Positions 28,690 through 38,593 are shown, counted from the stretch's first letter. The stretch: DNA of 64,000 nt from Propionimicrobium sp. PCR01-08-3 (GCF_030286045.1 NZ_CP127390.1:2993482-3057481), one strand, 5' to 3'. Numbers and translations: made by a program. The notes: generated from the sequence alone by a model not told the origin.

Positions 28690-30684
28690 TCACTGATTGA
28701 TATAAGTCTCGGCGACGCCCGAGCGGTACTGGTTTCCGCCGATGCCGGGCAGCGAGGTGAAATAGACCATGACCCAGCGCGTGCTGACCTCCTCCTCGGG
28801 AGTCAGGGTGGTCTCCGCACCGCCATCGCCGACGGCGGCGATCACCTGCCACTCGCTGACCGTGTTCATCGGCGGGCTCGCCGCCGACGCGTCGTTCTCG
28901 ATCGGCACCATGAGTTGCACCGCGGCCGGCTCGTTATCGAGCAGCACCCGCACGCTTTGCACCGTCTGGGCCTCACCGAGGTCGTAGACAATGCCCGCGC
29001 CCGGCTTCAGGCCGCCGAAGGCCGGATTGTTCAGGTAGGTGAGGGTGTGCCAGGCCGTGTCCGGATCTCCGTCGGCGGCCAGCGATGCCTGATCGGAGTT
29101 CTCGTTGTTGTCGCCGCCATCGGCCGTCGGATCGAAGTCGAAGGCCGACGCGATCGCCACCGGCCCCGCAGCAGCGGTCTCGGACGTGCCGTCCCCCGAT
29201 TCACCCCCGCCATTGCCTGCGCAACCACGAATCTGCAGCACCACCAGGGCCAACAAGATGAAGACCACCAAGAACACGATCCACCGTCTGCCGAAGGCGG
29301 ACGACGAGGCCTTGCGTGACCTCACCCTGGGTGGCGCCGCGACCGGAGCCTGATGTTGCGAGCGTCCCTGCTGCGCCGAAGGGCCCGGCCGGCCCGCAGA
29401 GGCAGCTTCGGCCAGGTATCCCGGCTGATCCGAATAGTCGTCGCCTCCGGGATAACCGGACGCCCCCGAATAACCGGACGAGCCGGTCGACTGTGGGCGT
29501 CCATAGTAGTCATCGGCGGAATGAGTGGTGGTGGAGTCATCGGCGAAATCGTCGTCCACTGCCGGCTGCTCCATGGTGGGCGCCCAGTCGTCTTCCGGCG
29601 CGGGCTGCCACGGCTGAGACTGTGGCACCACTTGTGTCGGCCGCTCCGACGGGTCATCGAAACCGGCATCGACCGCGCTCATCTGCTGGGTGGCGGCGTC
29701 GTCGGCCGAGGCACCGAGCACACGCTCGGTCTGCACCGGGGTGGCCGACGGGGTGCCGAGATGGTGCACCTCGCGCATCAGGTTCTCCAGCGACTCCTCG
29801 GCGTCCACCAGATCGCACAGCCCCTCCAGCGAATCTTCGATGTCGTGGGCCGTGTGCAATCCCTGCCCGACCAGCCCAAGTCTGGGGCGCAACGCTGCCA
29901 GGGTCACGGTGGAAAGGCTCGGCGAGATCGCCGGATTGACCTCGTGGGGGCTCGCCCACAGCTGCTCTGCGCCATGCTCATCGGTGGGATTGAGACGCAG
30001 TGGCGCGCTCGCCAGCCCCCAGTGGCTGCCCTGCGGCTCGTCGGGAGGAATCGGCCAGGTGGCGGTGGTCAGCGCATACAGCACCCGTCCGAGGTCGTAG
30101 CAGTCGATGGCCTCCTGATCGGTCCAGGCGAGCCGATCCTCACCTGGCTTGGGACGCAGCGCGGCGTTGATCAGGAATCCGACGATCTTGATCTGGCCGC
30201 TGACCGTGATGATCACCGAGGCCGGGTTGATGCGCAGATGGAACATTCCGCGGGCATGCAACGGGGCGAGCGCGCCGGCCATCTGGCCTGCGACATAGCT
30301 CGCCTGGTCGTCACTCAGCGGGCCGTGCTGGAGCAACGCCTGAAGCGAGTCTCCGACGGCGTATTCACTGACCACGAACGACCACGGTTCCTGCCCGCTG
30401 GCCTCCAGCGCATCAAGCACCCGCAGATACCGGGCGTCCGTGATGGTCGAGGCGCGTCTGGCCGCGTTGAGCACCCATCCCATCCGGTCGTCGTCGGGAG
30501 ACAGCAAGTGCATCAGCACCGGACGCGACAGCACGTGGTCGGTGGCCCGCCAGCTCATGATTCCGCCGCTGTGCGCGAGCAGAGCCTCCAGCCGGTAGCG
30601 TCCGCCCAGTATCAGCCCGGGGGCTGCCTCGGGACGCGCGCTGCGTCCGGTGGGATCGGTCGAGGAATACTCAGACATTTCCAT
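28690..30684 (-). CDS. Membrane pseudokinase with extracytoplasmic discoidin-like domain (Rv3910 C-terminal type)
   Basis: About 664 residues from the ATG reading MEMSEYSS, with AGGA just upstream (start not certain). Residues ~25-290 have a protein-kinase fold without the catalytic residues: the HRD loop reads FHLRINP and the DFG position is VGF, and no clear VAIK lysine is seen. A long Pro/Ser/Asp linker follows, then one membrane segment (IVFLVVFILLALVVLQI) and a secreted C-terminal domain with VVLD-type F5/8C features (DLGEAQTVQSVRVLLDNE). In mycobacteria this module is fused to MurJ; here MurJ is absent. It is likely involved in cell-wall control. Confidence 0.8.
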   Translation of the reverse strand: MEMSEYSSTDPTGRSARPEAAPGLILGGRYRLEALLAHSGGIMSWRATDHVLSRPVLMHLLSPDDDRMGWVLNAARRASTITDARYLRVLDALEASGQEPWSFVVSEYAVGDSLQALLQHGPLSDDQASYVAGQMAGALAPLHARGMFHLRINPASVIITVSGQIKIVGFLINAALRPKPGEDRLAWTDQEAIDCYDLGRVLYALTTATWPIPPDEPQGSHWGLASAPLRLNPTDEHGAEQLWASPHEVNPAISPSLSTVTLAALRPRLGLVGQGLHTAHDIEDSLEGLCDLVDAEESLENLMREVHHLGTPSATPVQTERVLGASADDAATQQMSAVDAGFDDPSERPTQVVPQSQPWQPAPEDDWAPTMEQPAVDDDFADDSTTTHSADDYYGRPQSTGSSGYSGASGYPGGDDYSDQPGYLAEAASAGRPGPSAQQGRSQHQAPVAAPPRVRSRKASSSAFGRRWIVFLVVFILLALVVLQIRGCAGNGGGESGDGTSETAAAGPVAIASAFDFDPTADGGDNNENSDQASLAADGDPDTAWHTLTYLNNPAFGGLKPGAGIVYDLGEAQTVQSVRVLLDNEPAAVQLMVPIENDASAASPPMNTVSEWQVIAAVGDGGAETTLTPEEEVSTRWVMVYFTSLPGIGGNQYRSGVAETYINQ

Positions 30685-30780
30685 GAATCCTGTCGTGGAT
30701 ACCAAAGCTCGGATCTCGAGTGCCGAGAAGCGCCCTTGTTGGCCTGGCCGGTCGGCAGATCCGGGCCGCATCAACTGTCA

Positions 30781-32802
30781 TCAGCCTTCATCCTCCCGCC
30801 CTTTGCGCCGCATCATCGAACGCACCCGATATGCCGTTGCGCCGAGCAGCACGACGCCCGACGCCACAATTATGATCCACGCCACCCGGCCGGCCTCGGT
30901 ACTGGTGGCGCTGAATGAGACGGGCATGCCCACCGGATGACCGCCCGAGGTCACCACCTGGGCGCGCATCGCGACCGTGCCGTTGCCCTGCGCGATCGGG
31001 CTCACCCGCACCGTGGCCGACTCACCCGGATCGACGGTCACCAGTTCGGAATCGTCGACCCTGATGCGTAGCGGGTTGTCGGAGTCGAAATGGACCCGCA
31101 CGGTGAGTTTGGCGTCGGTCTTGTTGACCACGGTCACCGGCAGCAAATTGTCTTCGGACGAGGTCGTCACCCAGTCGCTGGCCCGCACCTCGACGGCGTC
31201 CGGCCCGACCAATTCGATGGCCGCCTGCCCTGCCGCGTTCAGCCACGCCACCTGGGCATCGGTGTCGCGTCCCCACGACTGCGACCAGGTGCCGGCCAAC
31301 ACGGCGGTGGCCGCGTCGACACTGTCGGGTTGCGGGCTTGCGGTGGGCGTCTCGTTAGGATCGGTGGTCAACTCTGTCCACGAGTCCAGGCCGGGCGCGG
31401 ACTGGTCGATCGCATCCACGAGCGCGGCGTCCACGGGCTGCTCATCGGTGGGCCAGCTGGGATCTCCCGGCGTGCCCGAAGCGGCCGCCAGTTCGGTGAT
31501 CGGACGCCTGCTCAGCCACGACTGGTCGCTCAGGGCCAGATTCACCTGCTCGTCGGTGCTCACGATCTCGATCGCCGGCATGCCCTGATGGCTTCCGATC
31601 AACTGGCGGGCGAGCGAGGCACCGAGGCTTGCGACCGGGTCCGACTGCATGCCCGGCGCCGATGCGGCATCGATACTGAGCACATCGAGCCCGGAGGTTT
31701 GATATCGCACCCGGCCCGCGCCCAGATCGGCAGCGAAGACATAGTCGGCCGACACCTGGCCAAGAGATGCGGCGGTCGCCTCATCGAGCCTGCCGCCGTA
31801 GGGAACCACGGCCAGCGGCAGCCCGGCGAGGGCGTGTCCGGCCGGCAACCCGGCAGCGCGTCCGATCAGATCTGACCGGCCGGCGGTGACAACGGAACCG
31901 GCATCGAGCGATCCGTACAGGGTGCGGGTGAGGCGTCCGCTGGAGATCAACGCGTCCACGCGGTCGAGCCAGGCCTGGGCGGTGGCGCTGCCGGCGGAGT
32001 CCGGCTCGGAGACGGTGCCGTCTTCTTCGCGGATGCTGTGCGGCTCGGCGAGTGCGGTCACCTCGTCGTAGAGCAGCGGGTCGATGACCACCCAGACATC
32101 GTCCTGCTCGGCGAGGGTGAGTAACCGGTCGAGCCGGCCGGAGAGTTCGTCCGACAACGAGTCATCGGCGAAAACCGGCACCTCGGCGGTCTGGGAGTCG
32201 AGTGGCAGCAGGGTCGGTGTGGCGCTCAACAGGGCCACCGTGCCCACCTCGGACTGGTCGTCCCCGGGGAAGGGGGCGAGAGTGCTGGCGCCGCCGACCG
32301 CCTGCTGGGCGCTGAAGATCTGCACCCCGATCTGATAGCAGGCACCGGGCTGGCTGAGCCACAGCTGCTCGGCGGCGTCCGGGCTCAGATCGGCCCGCAC
32401 GGTGAAGTCGGCGCTGGCACCCGGCTGAAGAGAACCGTCGTCGCCGAGCACCTGCACGGCCTGCGAAGACTGCATCGCCTCACCGCTATCCTGCGGGCCG
32501 GTCTGGGCGGCGTTCAGCGCGTCAATGGTGGTGATCGGTGTGGCATCACGCCACAGGTGTGCCGCCAGGTCCGAGACCTGCTGCCCGGAGCGGTTGGTGA
32601 CCCGTCCGGTGATGACCAGTTCGCTGCTCGCGTCCAAGACGGTGGGGGTGACCGAGGTCAGCTCGACCAGCAGATCGTCGTCGGTGTCGGCGTGGGCGGC
32701 AACGACGGGGAGGCCGGTCAGAAAAACGAGCAGGCCGAGCACGAGACCCCAGAGCCTGAGAGGTCGCAAGGCACCTCTTCGACGCTTCGGGTTCACTGCC
32801 AC
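30781..32802 (-). CDS. DUF6049 family secreted/membrane protein
   Basis: 673 residues. N-terminal signal-like segment (LVLGLLVFLTGLPVVAAHA), a large extracytoplasmic part with an N-terminal immunoglobulin-like domain (LVITGRVTNRSGQ) and a C-terminal beta domain, and a single C-terminal membrane segment (VAWIIIVASGVVLLGA) with a basic tail. Counterparts lie beside murJ in other actinobacteria (Rv3909-like); function is unknown but cell-wall related by context. It is followed, after 96 nt, by the pseudokinase gene. Confidence 0.85.
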   Translation of the reverse strand: MAVNPKRRRGALRPLRLWGLVLGLLVFLTGLPVVAAHADTDDDLLVELTSVTPTVLDASSELVITGRVTNRSGQQVSDLAAHLWRDATPITTIDALNAAQTGPQDSGEAMQSSQAVQVLGDDGSLQPGASADFTVRADLSPDAAEQLWLSQPGACYQIGVQIFSAQQAVGGASTLAPFPGDDQSEVGTVALLSATPTLLPLDSQTAEVPVFADDSLSDELSGRLDRLLTLAEQDDVWVVIDPLLYDEVTALAEPHSIREEDGTVSEPDSAGSATAQAWLDRVDALISSGRLTRTLYGSLDAGSVVTAGRSDLIGRAAGLPAGHALAGLPLAVVPYGGRLDEATAASLGQVSADYVFAADLGAGRVRYQTSGLDVLSIDAASAPGMQSDPVASLGASLARQLIGSHQGMPAIEIVSTDEQVNLALSDQSWLSRRPITELAAASGTPGDPSWPTDEQPVDAALVDAIDQSAPGLDSWTELTTDPNETPTASPQPDSVDAATAVLAGTWSQSWGRDTDAQVAWLNAAGQAAIELVGPDAVEVRASDWVTTSSEDNLLPVTVVNKTDAKLTVRVHFDSDNPLRIRVDDSELVTVDPGESATVRVSPIAQGNGTVAMRAQVVTSGGHPVGMPVSFSATSTEAGRVAWIIIVASGVVLLGATAYRVRSMMRRKGREDEG

Positions 32803-32983
32803 CCGCTTATCCTAGGCCAGGACCTGATGCGCGACGCTCAGACAAGCTGCGGCCGGCCATGTTCGTCGAGATGGCCCATCGATCCAGAAGACGATCATCC
32901 GGGTCGTTCTTGCCACCAGGATCGCAACGGTGTTGCCTTGCCGGCTCGGGGTCGGCGACCAGGTGGCATCGGTTCTGGGGCTT

Positions 32984-34504
32984 TTAGGCGGTGCCGTGAA
33001 AGTGCCGGCCGTCGCCGAGCACCCGCCGGTCGAAGATGGCGCTGACAAGCGCAATGATCTGGAGCACAATGATGACTCCGAGAGCCGCTGTGAATCCTGC
33101 CGTCCAGCCGCTCAAGGGTTGCACCCAGAAGAAGACCGCGGTGATCATGGCGTTGCCGACAGCCGTGCCGACGCGTTCACCGACCTGCTTGACCGCTCCG
33201 GCCGTACCGCCGATGTTGGCCGGAATGTCTTCCTGGCTGAGTGCCTGGTTGCAGGTGTTGATGGCGCCCACGCCGATGCCGTACAGCACCAGCGGTATCG
33301 ACAGCCACATGAAATGCAGCTCGGGGTCGGGCCCGTCGATGAACTGGGCCATCACGATGGTGGCGAGCAGACCGGTGACCGAGCAGCAGAAGGCGCCGAT
33401 CACGATGGCCCGGCCCTTCTCGATGACGTGGCGTCCCGCCCACAATGACGAGATGGCGGACGCGGCCGCGTTGGGCAGGCCCACACTGCCCGCGAGCAGG
33501 GCGGCAGCCCCCAGGCCTGATTGCAGGTGCATCGCGATGATGACGAAGGTCGAGGTGGCGCCGAGGAACTGCAGGAAGGAGATGGCGGTGGCGTGGGTGA
33601 ACGAACGGATGCCGAACAGCCTCAGATTCACCATGGGCTGATGCCCGGCGACCTCATAGCTGCGCTCCCACCTGATCCACGCCCAACCCAGAACAGGTGC
33701 CGCGATCAGCAGCAGGAAGCCGGCCGGACGGTGCAACATGAACGGCAGCATCACCGCCAGCACGGTCAGTGACAGCACGATCATGCCGACCGGGTCGAGA
33801 TCCAACCGGCTGCGGACGAAGCCGCCCTGCTGTTTGGCGATCCGGCGTTCGCGTTCGGGGCCGAACGGTAGCCAGCGGAAGCCGAGAATGATCGTCAGGA
33901 TGCCGATCGGCACATTCCAGAGGAAGGACGCCCGCCAGCCGGTGCCGGGGCCGAGCGCATCGATCAGCAGCCCGGTCAGCAGTGGGGCGACGGCGACCGA
34001 AGCCGAGACCACCAGGCCGAACAGCGAGAACGCCCAGGCCCGTTTGTGGCCGTGGAAGTACTGCACGATCATGCCGTTGACCTGCGGGGTCGACAATCCC
34101 GCGCCGATGCCCTGCACGACGCGCATCGCGTTGAGCCAGAACGGGTCGCTGATCAGCGCGCAGACCAGCGAGGCGAGGGTGAAGACCGCGACTCCGGAAA
34201 GGAAGACGGAACTTCGTCCCAGCACATCGCCGGTGCGTCCGGCGGCCACCAGCACCATGCCGAAGGCCAGCGCGTACCCCGACAGCATCCACTGCACATC
34301 GGCATTGGAGGCGCCCAGGCTCGATTCGATGCTGGGCAGCGCCACGTTGATGGCGCTGATCGCCATCATGCTCATCGCGAGGATGGACAGCAGCACGACG
34401 AGCATCTTGCCGCGGGTGAAGACCCGGTCGGTGCCCGGCACCCGGATGACGGAATCGTCTTCGCCGGGCTGTTGATCGTCCGGCTGGCTGGGATCATTAC
34501 TCAT
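32984..34504 (-). CDS. MFS multidrug exporter, DHA2 (14-TM) type
   Basis: 506 residues from the ATG that overlaps the cca stop (ATGAGTAA). It has many membrane segments, with the usual MFS signals: WMLSGYALAFGMVLVAAGRTGDVLGRSSVF (motif A around GRTGDVLGR) and a DHA2-type VVQGIGAG. Such proteins expel drugs or lipids by proton exchange. It takes the place of the NUDIX gene often found next to cca. The substrate is unknown. Confidence 0.85.
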   Translation of the reverse strand: MSNDPSQPDDQQPGEDDSVIRVPGTDRVFTRGKMLVVLLSILAMSMMAISAINVALPSIESSLGASNADVQWMLSGYALAFGMVLVAAGRTGDVLGRSSVFLSGVAVFTLASLVCALISDPFWLNAMRVVQGIGAGLSTPQVNGMIVQYFHGHKRAWAFSLFGLVVSASVAVAPLLTGLLIDALGPGTGWRASFLWNVPIGILTIILGFRWLPFGPERERRIAKQQGGFVRSRLDLDPVGMIVLSLTVLAVMLPFMLHRPAGFLLLIAAPVLGWAWIRWERSYEVAGHQPMVNLRLFGIRSFTHATAISFLQFLGATSTFVIIAMHLQSGLGAAALLAGSVGLPNAAASAISSLWAGRHVIEKGRAIVIGAFCCSVTGLLATIVMAQFIDGPDPELHFMWLSIPLVLYGIGVGAINTCNQALSQEDIPANIGGTAGAVKQVGERVGTAVGNAMITAVFFWVQPLSGWTAGFTAALGVIIVLQIIALVSAIFDRRVLGDGRHFHGTA

Positions 34505-35999
34505 GTCGGTTCTTCCACCACTGCTTGAGCTCGGCCTCGGCGCGCTCCGGGTCGAGTGGACCCTCCTCGATGCGCCTGCCGAGCAGGAATTGATAGGCCT
34601 CGCCGACCTCGCGTCCGGGCTTGATGCCCAGAATCTGCATGATCTGGTTGCCGTCGAGATCGGGACGCATCGCGTCCATCTGTTCGGCTTCGGCGAGTTC
34701 GTCGATGCGGAACTCGAGTTCGTCGTAGGCGCGCCGCAGCCGCTCGGCCTTGCGCACATTGCGGGTCGTGCAATCCGACCGGGTCAAGATGTGCAGCCGC
34801 TCCAGCTGGTCTCCGGCGTCGCGCACATAGCGGCGGACCGCAGCGTCCGTCCAACCGCTGGACGCCCCGCCCGACGATCCTTCGGAGTAGCCGTGGAAGC
34901 GCAGATGCAAGGCGATCAGGTCGCCGACCGCGTTGATGATCTCCTTGGAGTAGCGCAGCGCCTTGAGGCGTTTGCGGGCCATCTTGGCGCCCACGACGTC
35001 GTGGTGGTGGAAGGTGACCTTGCTGCCCTCCAGCCCACGGGTCGCGGGCTTGCCGATGTCGTGCAGCAACGCCGCCAGCCGGACGATCAGGTCGGGCCGG
35101 TGGTCGGGGTTCGGGTGGCCGTCCACATAGTCGCGGGACTTCTCCAAGGCGATCGCCTGGTCGAGGACGGTCAGCGAGTGCTCGTAAACATCCTTGTGGC
35201 GCATGTGTTCGTCGCGTTCCAGCCGCATTGCCGGAAGCTCGGGCAGCACGATATCGGCGAGCCCGGTGGCGACCAGCAGGTCGAGACCGGGCCGCGGAGT
35301 GTCGGTGAGCAGCAGCTTGCTCAGCTCGTCGCGGACCCGTTCGGCGCTGATGATGCGGATGCGTTCGGCCATCTCGGTCATCGCCTGCCTGGTGACCGGA
35401 GCTACCTCGAAGCACAACTGTGAACTGAAGCGGGCGGCGCGCATCATGCGCAGCGGGTCGTCGCCGAAGCTGATCTCGGGGGCTGCCGGGGTGCGCAAGG
35501 TGCGGGCCTCGAGGTCGTCCATGCCATGGTACGGGTCGACGAAACGCCAGTCGGCGAGATTGCCGGAGCTCACATCGAGCGCCATCGCGTTCACCGTGAA
35601 GTCGCGGCGCATCAGGTCGTCCTCGACCGTCTTGCCGAAGATGACATCGGGCTTGCGGGAGGTGCTGCGATACGAATCGGTGCGGAAGGTGGTGATCTCG
35701 ATCAGCCAGTCATGGCCGTCGTGGGTCTTCTGCGCACTGATGGTGCCGAAGTCACGGCCGACATCCCACACGGTGTCGGTGAACAAGTTGAGAATGCGCT
35801 GGGTCTCGTCAGGTCGTGCGGAGGTGGTGAAGTCGAGGTCGTGGCCCGGCACACCGAGCAGCGCATCGCGCACCGATCCGCCCACCAGGTACAGCTGCTG
35901 ACCCGCTTCGGCGAACAGCCGGCCGAGTTCACCGATCACGGGGCCGGCCGAAAGAAGGGACGCCAAAGCGGTCTGCTGGGCATGGCTGACATTCGACAT
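34497..35999 (-). CDS. cca: CCA tRNA nucleotidyltransferase
   Basis: 500 residues from MSNVSHAQQ; an upstream ATG adds 16 residues. Class II nucleotidyltransferase motif GGSVRDALLGVPGHDLDFTT (GGxVRD and DLD metal site) at about 40-60, the neck ERVRDELSKLL, and an HD domain with LAALLHDIGKP near residue 270. It adds or repairs the CCA end of tRNAs. It is conserved near murJ/parAB in actinobacteria. Confidence 0.95.
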   Translation of the reverse strand: MSNVSHAQQTALASLLSAGPVIGELGRLFAEAGQQLYLVGGSVRDALLGVPGHDLDFTTSARPDETQRILNLFTDTVWDVGRDFGTISAQKTHDGHDWLIEITTFRTDSYRSTSRKPDVIFGKTVEDDLMRRDFTVNAMALDVSSGNLADWRFVDPYHGMDDLEARTLRTPAAPEISFGDDPLRMMRAARFSSQLCFEVAPVTRQAMTEMAERIRIISAERVRDELSKLLLTDTPRPGLDLLVATGLADIVLPELPAMRLERDEHMRHKDVYEHSLTVLDQAIALEKSRDYVDGHPNPDHRPDLIVRLAALLHDIGKPATRGLEGSKVTFHHHDVVGAKMARKRLKALRYSKEIINAVGDLIALHLRFHGYSEGSSGGASSGWTDAAVRRYVRDAGDQLERLHILTRSDCTTRNVRKAERLRRAYDELEFRIDELAEAEQMDAMRPDLDGNQIMQILGIKPGREVGEAYQFLLGRRIEEGPLDPERAEAELKQWWKNRHE

Positions 36000-36091
36000 T
36001 TGGCTCAGTTTAGCCCTTGGCAGCCGGGCGAGCACGGGACGGGGCATCGGAAGCTACGCTCTCCGGGTCCTGGTATCGATGACGCTAATTG

Positions 36092-36415
36092 TCAAGTATT
36101 TGGGCCAGTGAATTGCTGGATGAGGGTTTCGTAGTCTCGTCCGCCGTAGTAGACACCGAAGATCTCGACAGTGGTTTCTGTGACTATGAATGCAATGATG
36201 ACGCGCCGTCGGAAGCCAATTGTCCGCAGCCCGGGCAGCAGATCATCTCGGGCGTTCCCGCGGTAAGGAAAATCCGTGAGACCGTCACAGAACCCGGAAA
36301 TCGCTAACACGAAATGCTCTGCTACTTCCGACGAGCGGCTCTGATCGGCAATCCAGACGAAAATGTCATCCAGATGTTGTTGTGCTTGACGTGAGTAGAC
36401 GACCCGGTATCTCAT
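36092..36415 (-). CDS. parE: ParE/RelE-family toxin
   Basis: 107 residues from ATG overlapping the antitoxin stop (ATGA). RelE/ParE fold: beta strand RYRVVYS, helices with AQQHLDDIFVWIADQS, then FPYRGNARDDLLPGLRTIGFRRRVIIAFIV, whose Arg-rich strand is typical. ParE poisons gyrase; RelE cuts mRNA; which one is meant cannot be settled, but the antitoxin is ParD-like. The pair lies between cca and a transporter gene. Confidence 0.85.
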   Translation of the reverse strand: MRYRVVYSRQAQQHLDDIFVWIADQSRSSEVAEHFVLAISGFCDGLTDFPYRGNARDDLLPGLRTIGFRRRVIIAFIVTETTVEIFGVYYGGRDYETLIQQFTGPNT

Positions 36416-36702
36416 GTCAAATGCTCGGAGTCGTACTTTGCTCGCAAAGTTAGAAGGTGGGCGCGCATATCCTCTGAGCTGATCCACCTTGACGGATCGG
36501 CCCGCATCTCTTGGACCGATGCGACGACCTCGGTGCGCAACCACTGTTCGACCGCAGCATCGCGATCCAACAATTCTTGAAGCCCCTCCTGCAAGACTTC
36601 GCTTTCGTTTGCGTACTCCCCAGACGCCACACGTTGCTTGACGGCATCAGCGAGGTCGCCCGGCAGGGTGATATTGAGTTGCTGTGTGCTCGCCATCATC
36701 AA
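36412..36702 (-). CDS. parD: ParD-like antitoxin
   Basis: 96 residues (start TTG; ATG alternatives 3 and 6 nt later). Ribbon-helix-helix N-terminus (QLNITLPGDLADAVKQRVASGEYANESEVLQEGLQEL) of the ParD type, used to bind its own promoter, and a C-terminal toxin-binding segment. It overlaps the toxin by 4 nt. Confidence 0.88.
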   Translation of the reverse strand: MMMASTQQLNITLPGDLADAVKQRVASGEYANESEVLQEGLQELLDRDAAVEQWLRTEVVASVQEMRADPSRWISSEDMRAHLLTLRAKYDSEHLT

Positions 36703-36760
36703 ACCCCCATTTCAGTAGAACTGATTCTACGTTGGTGCCCCGGAGATCCACACGAACTGG

Positions 36761-37714
36761 TTACGCCCCGGGATGCTGACTGGACGCCGGCAGCCGGTGT
36801 TCGCGGGCCGTGGAGGTGATGGTGGCGCCGGCCGAAGCGATCGCGACCGAGGCCAGCGCGATCCAATCGGTGATGCCAAGGATCTCGCCGAGCAGCAGCC
36901 AGCCGGCGATAGCCGCGGCCGCAGGGGCGAGAGACTGCAGGATGCTGAACACGTTCGGGGCGATGCGTCCCAGTGCGACGATGTCGAGGCGGTAGGGCAG
37001 CACCGAGCTGAACACGCCGACGCACAGCCCGATCGCGAGCACACCGGGCGTCCACAGCGCGCTGCCGCCGCCGTGAATACCGGGAGCGGCCAAGGCGACG
37101 GTGCCCAGAGCGCAGGCAGCGGTGACCAGGTCGGAGCCACGCCAGTACTGCCGGGCTCTGGCGCCGAGTTTGATGTAGCTGCCCCAGCAGCAGGCCGCGA
37201 CGAGCGCGAGAACGACCCCTTGAAGATGCAGGCCGGCCGGTCGGAAGCCGAGCAGCAGCACACCGAACCCCGCCAACACCGCCCAGAGCAGGTCGAGGCG
37301 TCCTCGGGAGCCCAGAATCGCGACGGTGAGCGGGCCGAGATACTCGATGGTGACGGCGATGCCCAGCGGAATCGTCTGAATGGCCAGATAGAACGAGGTG
37401 TTCATGCACACCAGCGCGACGGCATAGCCGGCGAGGGCGAGCATCGTGGTGCGGTTGATGGGGGTCTTGGACTGCACAGGGCGATGGCGAGCCCGCCGAA
37501 CGGACGCGGTCACCAGTTGCAGCACAAGTAGCACAACGGTGGCGAAGGTGAAGCGAAGCCACGAGACGCTGAGTGACGGTATCTGCTCGAACAGTCCCTT
37601 GCCGAGGGCCGCGCCGGTTTCGACGCAGATGACCGAGCCCAGTGCGGCGCCGATCGCCAACTCTGGTGAGACGGACGCGTTGGTTTTGCCGGTGGGACGC
37701 GGGCTGGCGGTCAT
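36761..37714 (-). CDS. EamA/RhtA-like drug/metabolite exporter
   Basis: 317 residues with ten hydrophobic segments in two EamA repeats. Features: VSWLRFTFATVVLLVL, PLGIAVTIEYLGPLTVAI and LPYRLDIVALGRIAPNVFSILQSLAPAAAAIAGWLLLGE match RhtA/threonine-homoserine exporters. The last part is EamA-typical. It may export amino acids or analogues. It stands 12 nt after the mscS stop... in the same direction, so the two are likely one unit. Confidence 0.82.
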   Translation of the reverse strand: MTASPRPTGKTNASVSPELAIGAALGSVICVETGAALGKGLFEQIPSLSVSWLRFTFATVVLLVLQLVTASVRRARHRPVQSKTPINRTTMLALAGYAVALVCMNTSFYLAIQTIPLGIAVTIEYLGPLTVAILGSRGRLDLLWAVLAGFGVLLLGFRPAGLHLQGVVLALVAACCWGSYIKLGARARQYWRGSDLVTAACALGTVALAAPGIHGGGSALWTPGVLAIGLCVGVFSSVLPYRLDIVALGRIAPNVFSILQSLAPAAAAIAGWLLLGEILGITDWIALASVAIASAGATITSTAREHRLPASSQHPGA

Positions 37715-37726
37715 GGGCTCCGGTTT

Positions 37727-38593
37727 CTATGAGGTGAGGTTCGTCGGCCAACTGACGTGGACGCCCGCCTTGCGCAGGGCAGCGATGGCGCGGGCCCTCA
37801 CCTCGCGTTCGAGCGCCCATTGTTTGTTGCCCGGGCATTTGACGACCACAGCATAGATGGCCTGCCCGTTCTCGAACTTGGTGAGTCCGAGAACATTGGG
37901 TGCCTCGATCATCTGCTCGTGCCAGGTCTCGTCCGTGTCGAGTTCCTCGGCGACGGTGGTGAGCAGGCCGAGGATCGTTTGCGGATCCTCGTTGGGGCTG
38001 ACCGGAATCTCCACGGTTCCGGACGACCAGCCCTGCGTCCGGTTGCCCAGTGTCACGATCTCGCCGTTGCGCACGTACCAGATCTCGCCGTTGTCGCCCT
38101 GCACCTTGGTGACGCGCAGCGCCAGCGAGAGCACGGTGCCGTGCACGTCGTCGACATCGATGTAGTCACCGACGCCCAGCTGGTCCTCCAGCATCAGGAA
38201 GACACCCGAAATGATGTCTTTGACCAGGCTTTGGGCTCCGAAACCGAGCGCTACACCGCCGATGCCGGCCGAGGCGAGCGCCGGCATGATGTTGAGTCCG
38301 AGTGCCTCCAAGATCATGAAGATGGCGACCAGACCGATGATCGCGTCCACCAGAGAGCCGAGCATCGTGCCGAGCGTGCGGGCGCGATGCTGCTGCCGCT
38401 CCGAGTTCATGCTGCCGGCCTTCGCCAGCACATCGGCCGCCCGGCTGGTGAGTTTTTCGTGTTCGCTGTCGGCGCGGGCACGTACCGACTTCACCCAGCG
38501 CCTGATCAGCCGCTTCAGCAGACCGCGCAGCACGATCGCGAGAAGCGCGATCGTGCCGATCTCGATCAGAGTGTCGGGCCACGTAAAAGTCAT
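37727..38593 (-). CDS. MscS-family mechanosensitive channel
   Basis: 288 residues. Membrane segments at the N-terminus (about 10-25, 75-100), the pore-lining TM3 (ALASAGIGGVALGFGAQSLVKDIISGVFLMLEDQLGVGDYI) and the MscS beta domain VHGTVLSLALRVTKVQGDNGEIWYVRNGEI. It opens under membrane tension to release solutes. Shorter than E. coli YbdG, close to the core MscS length. The EamA gene follows at once. Confidence 0.9.
   Translation of the reverse strand: MTFTWPDTLIEIGTIALLAIVLRGLLKRLIRRWVKSVRARADSEHEKLTSRAADVLAKAGSMNSERQQHRARTLGTMLGSLVDAIIGLVAIFMILEALGLNIMPALASAGIGGVALGFGAQSLVKDIISGVFLMLEDQLGVGDYIDVDDVHGTVLSLALRVTKVQGDNGEIWYVRNGEIVTLGNRTQGWSSGTVEIPVSPNEDPQTILGLLTTVAEELDTDETWHEQMIEAPNVLGLTKFENGQAIYAVVVKCPGNKQWALEREVRARAIAALRKAGVHVSWPTNLTS

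Noticed and set aside
29353-30918. 521-residue frame opposite the pseudokinase
   Set aside because: Arg/Gly/His-rich shadow frame without start signals or domains.
36699-37838. 379-residue frame overlapping the RhtA-like exporter
   Set aside because: Arg- and Pro-rich, no motif; the other frame gives a clear ten-span EamA protein.
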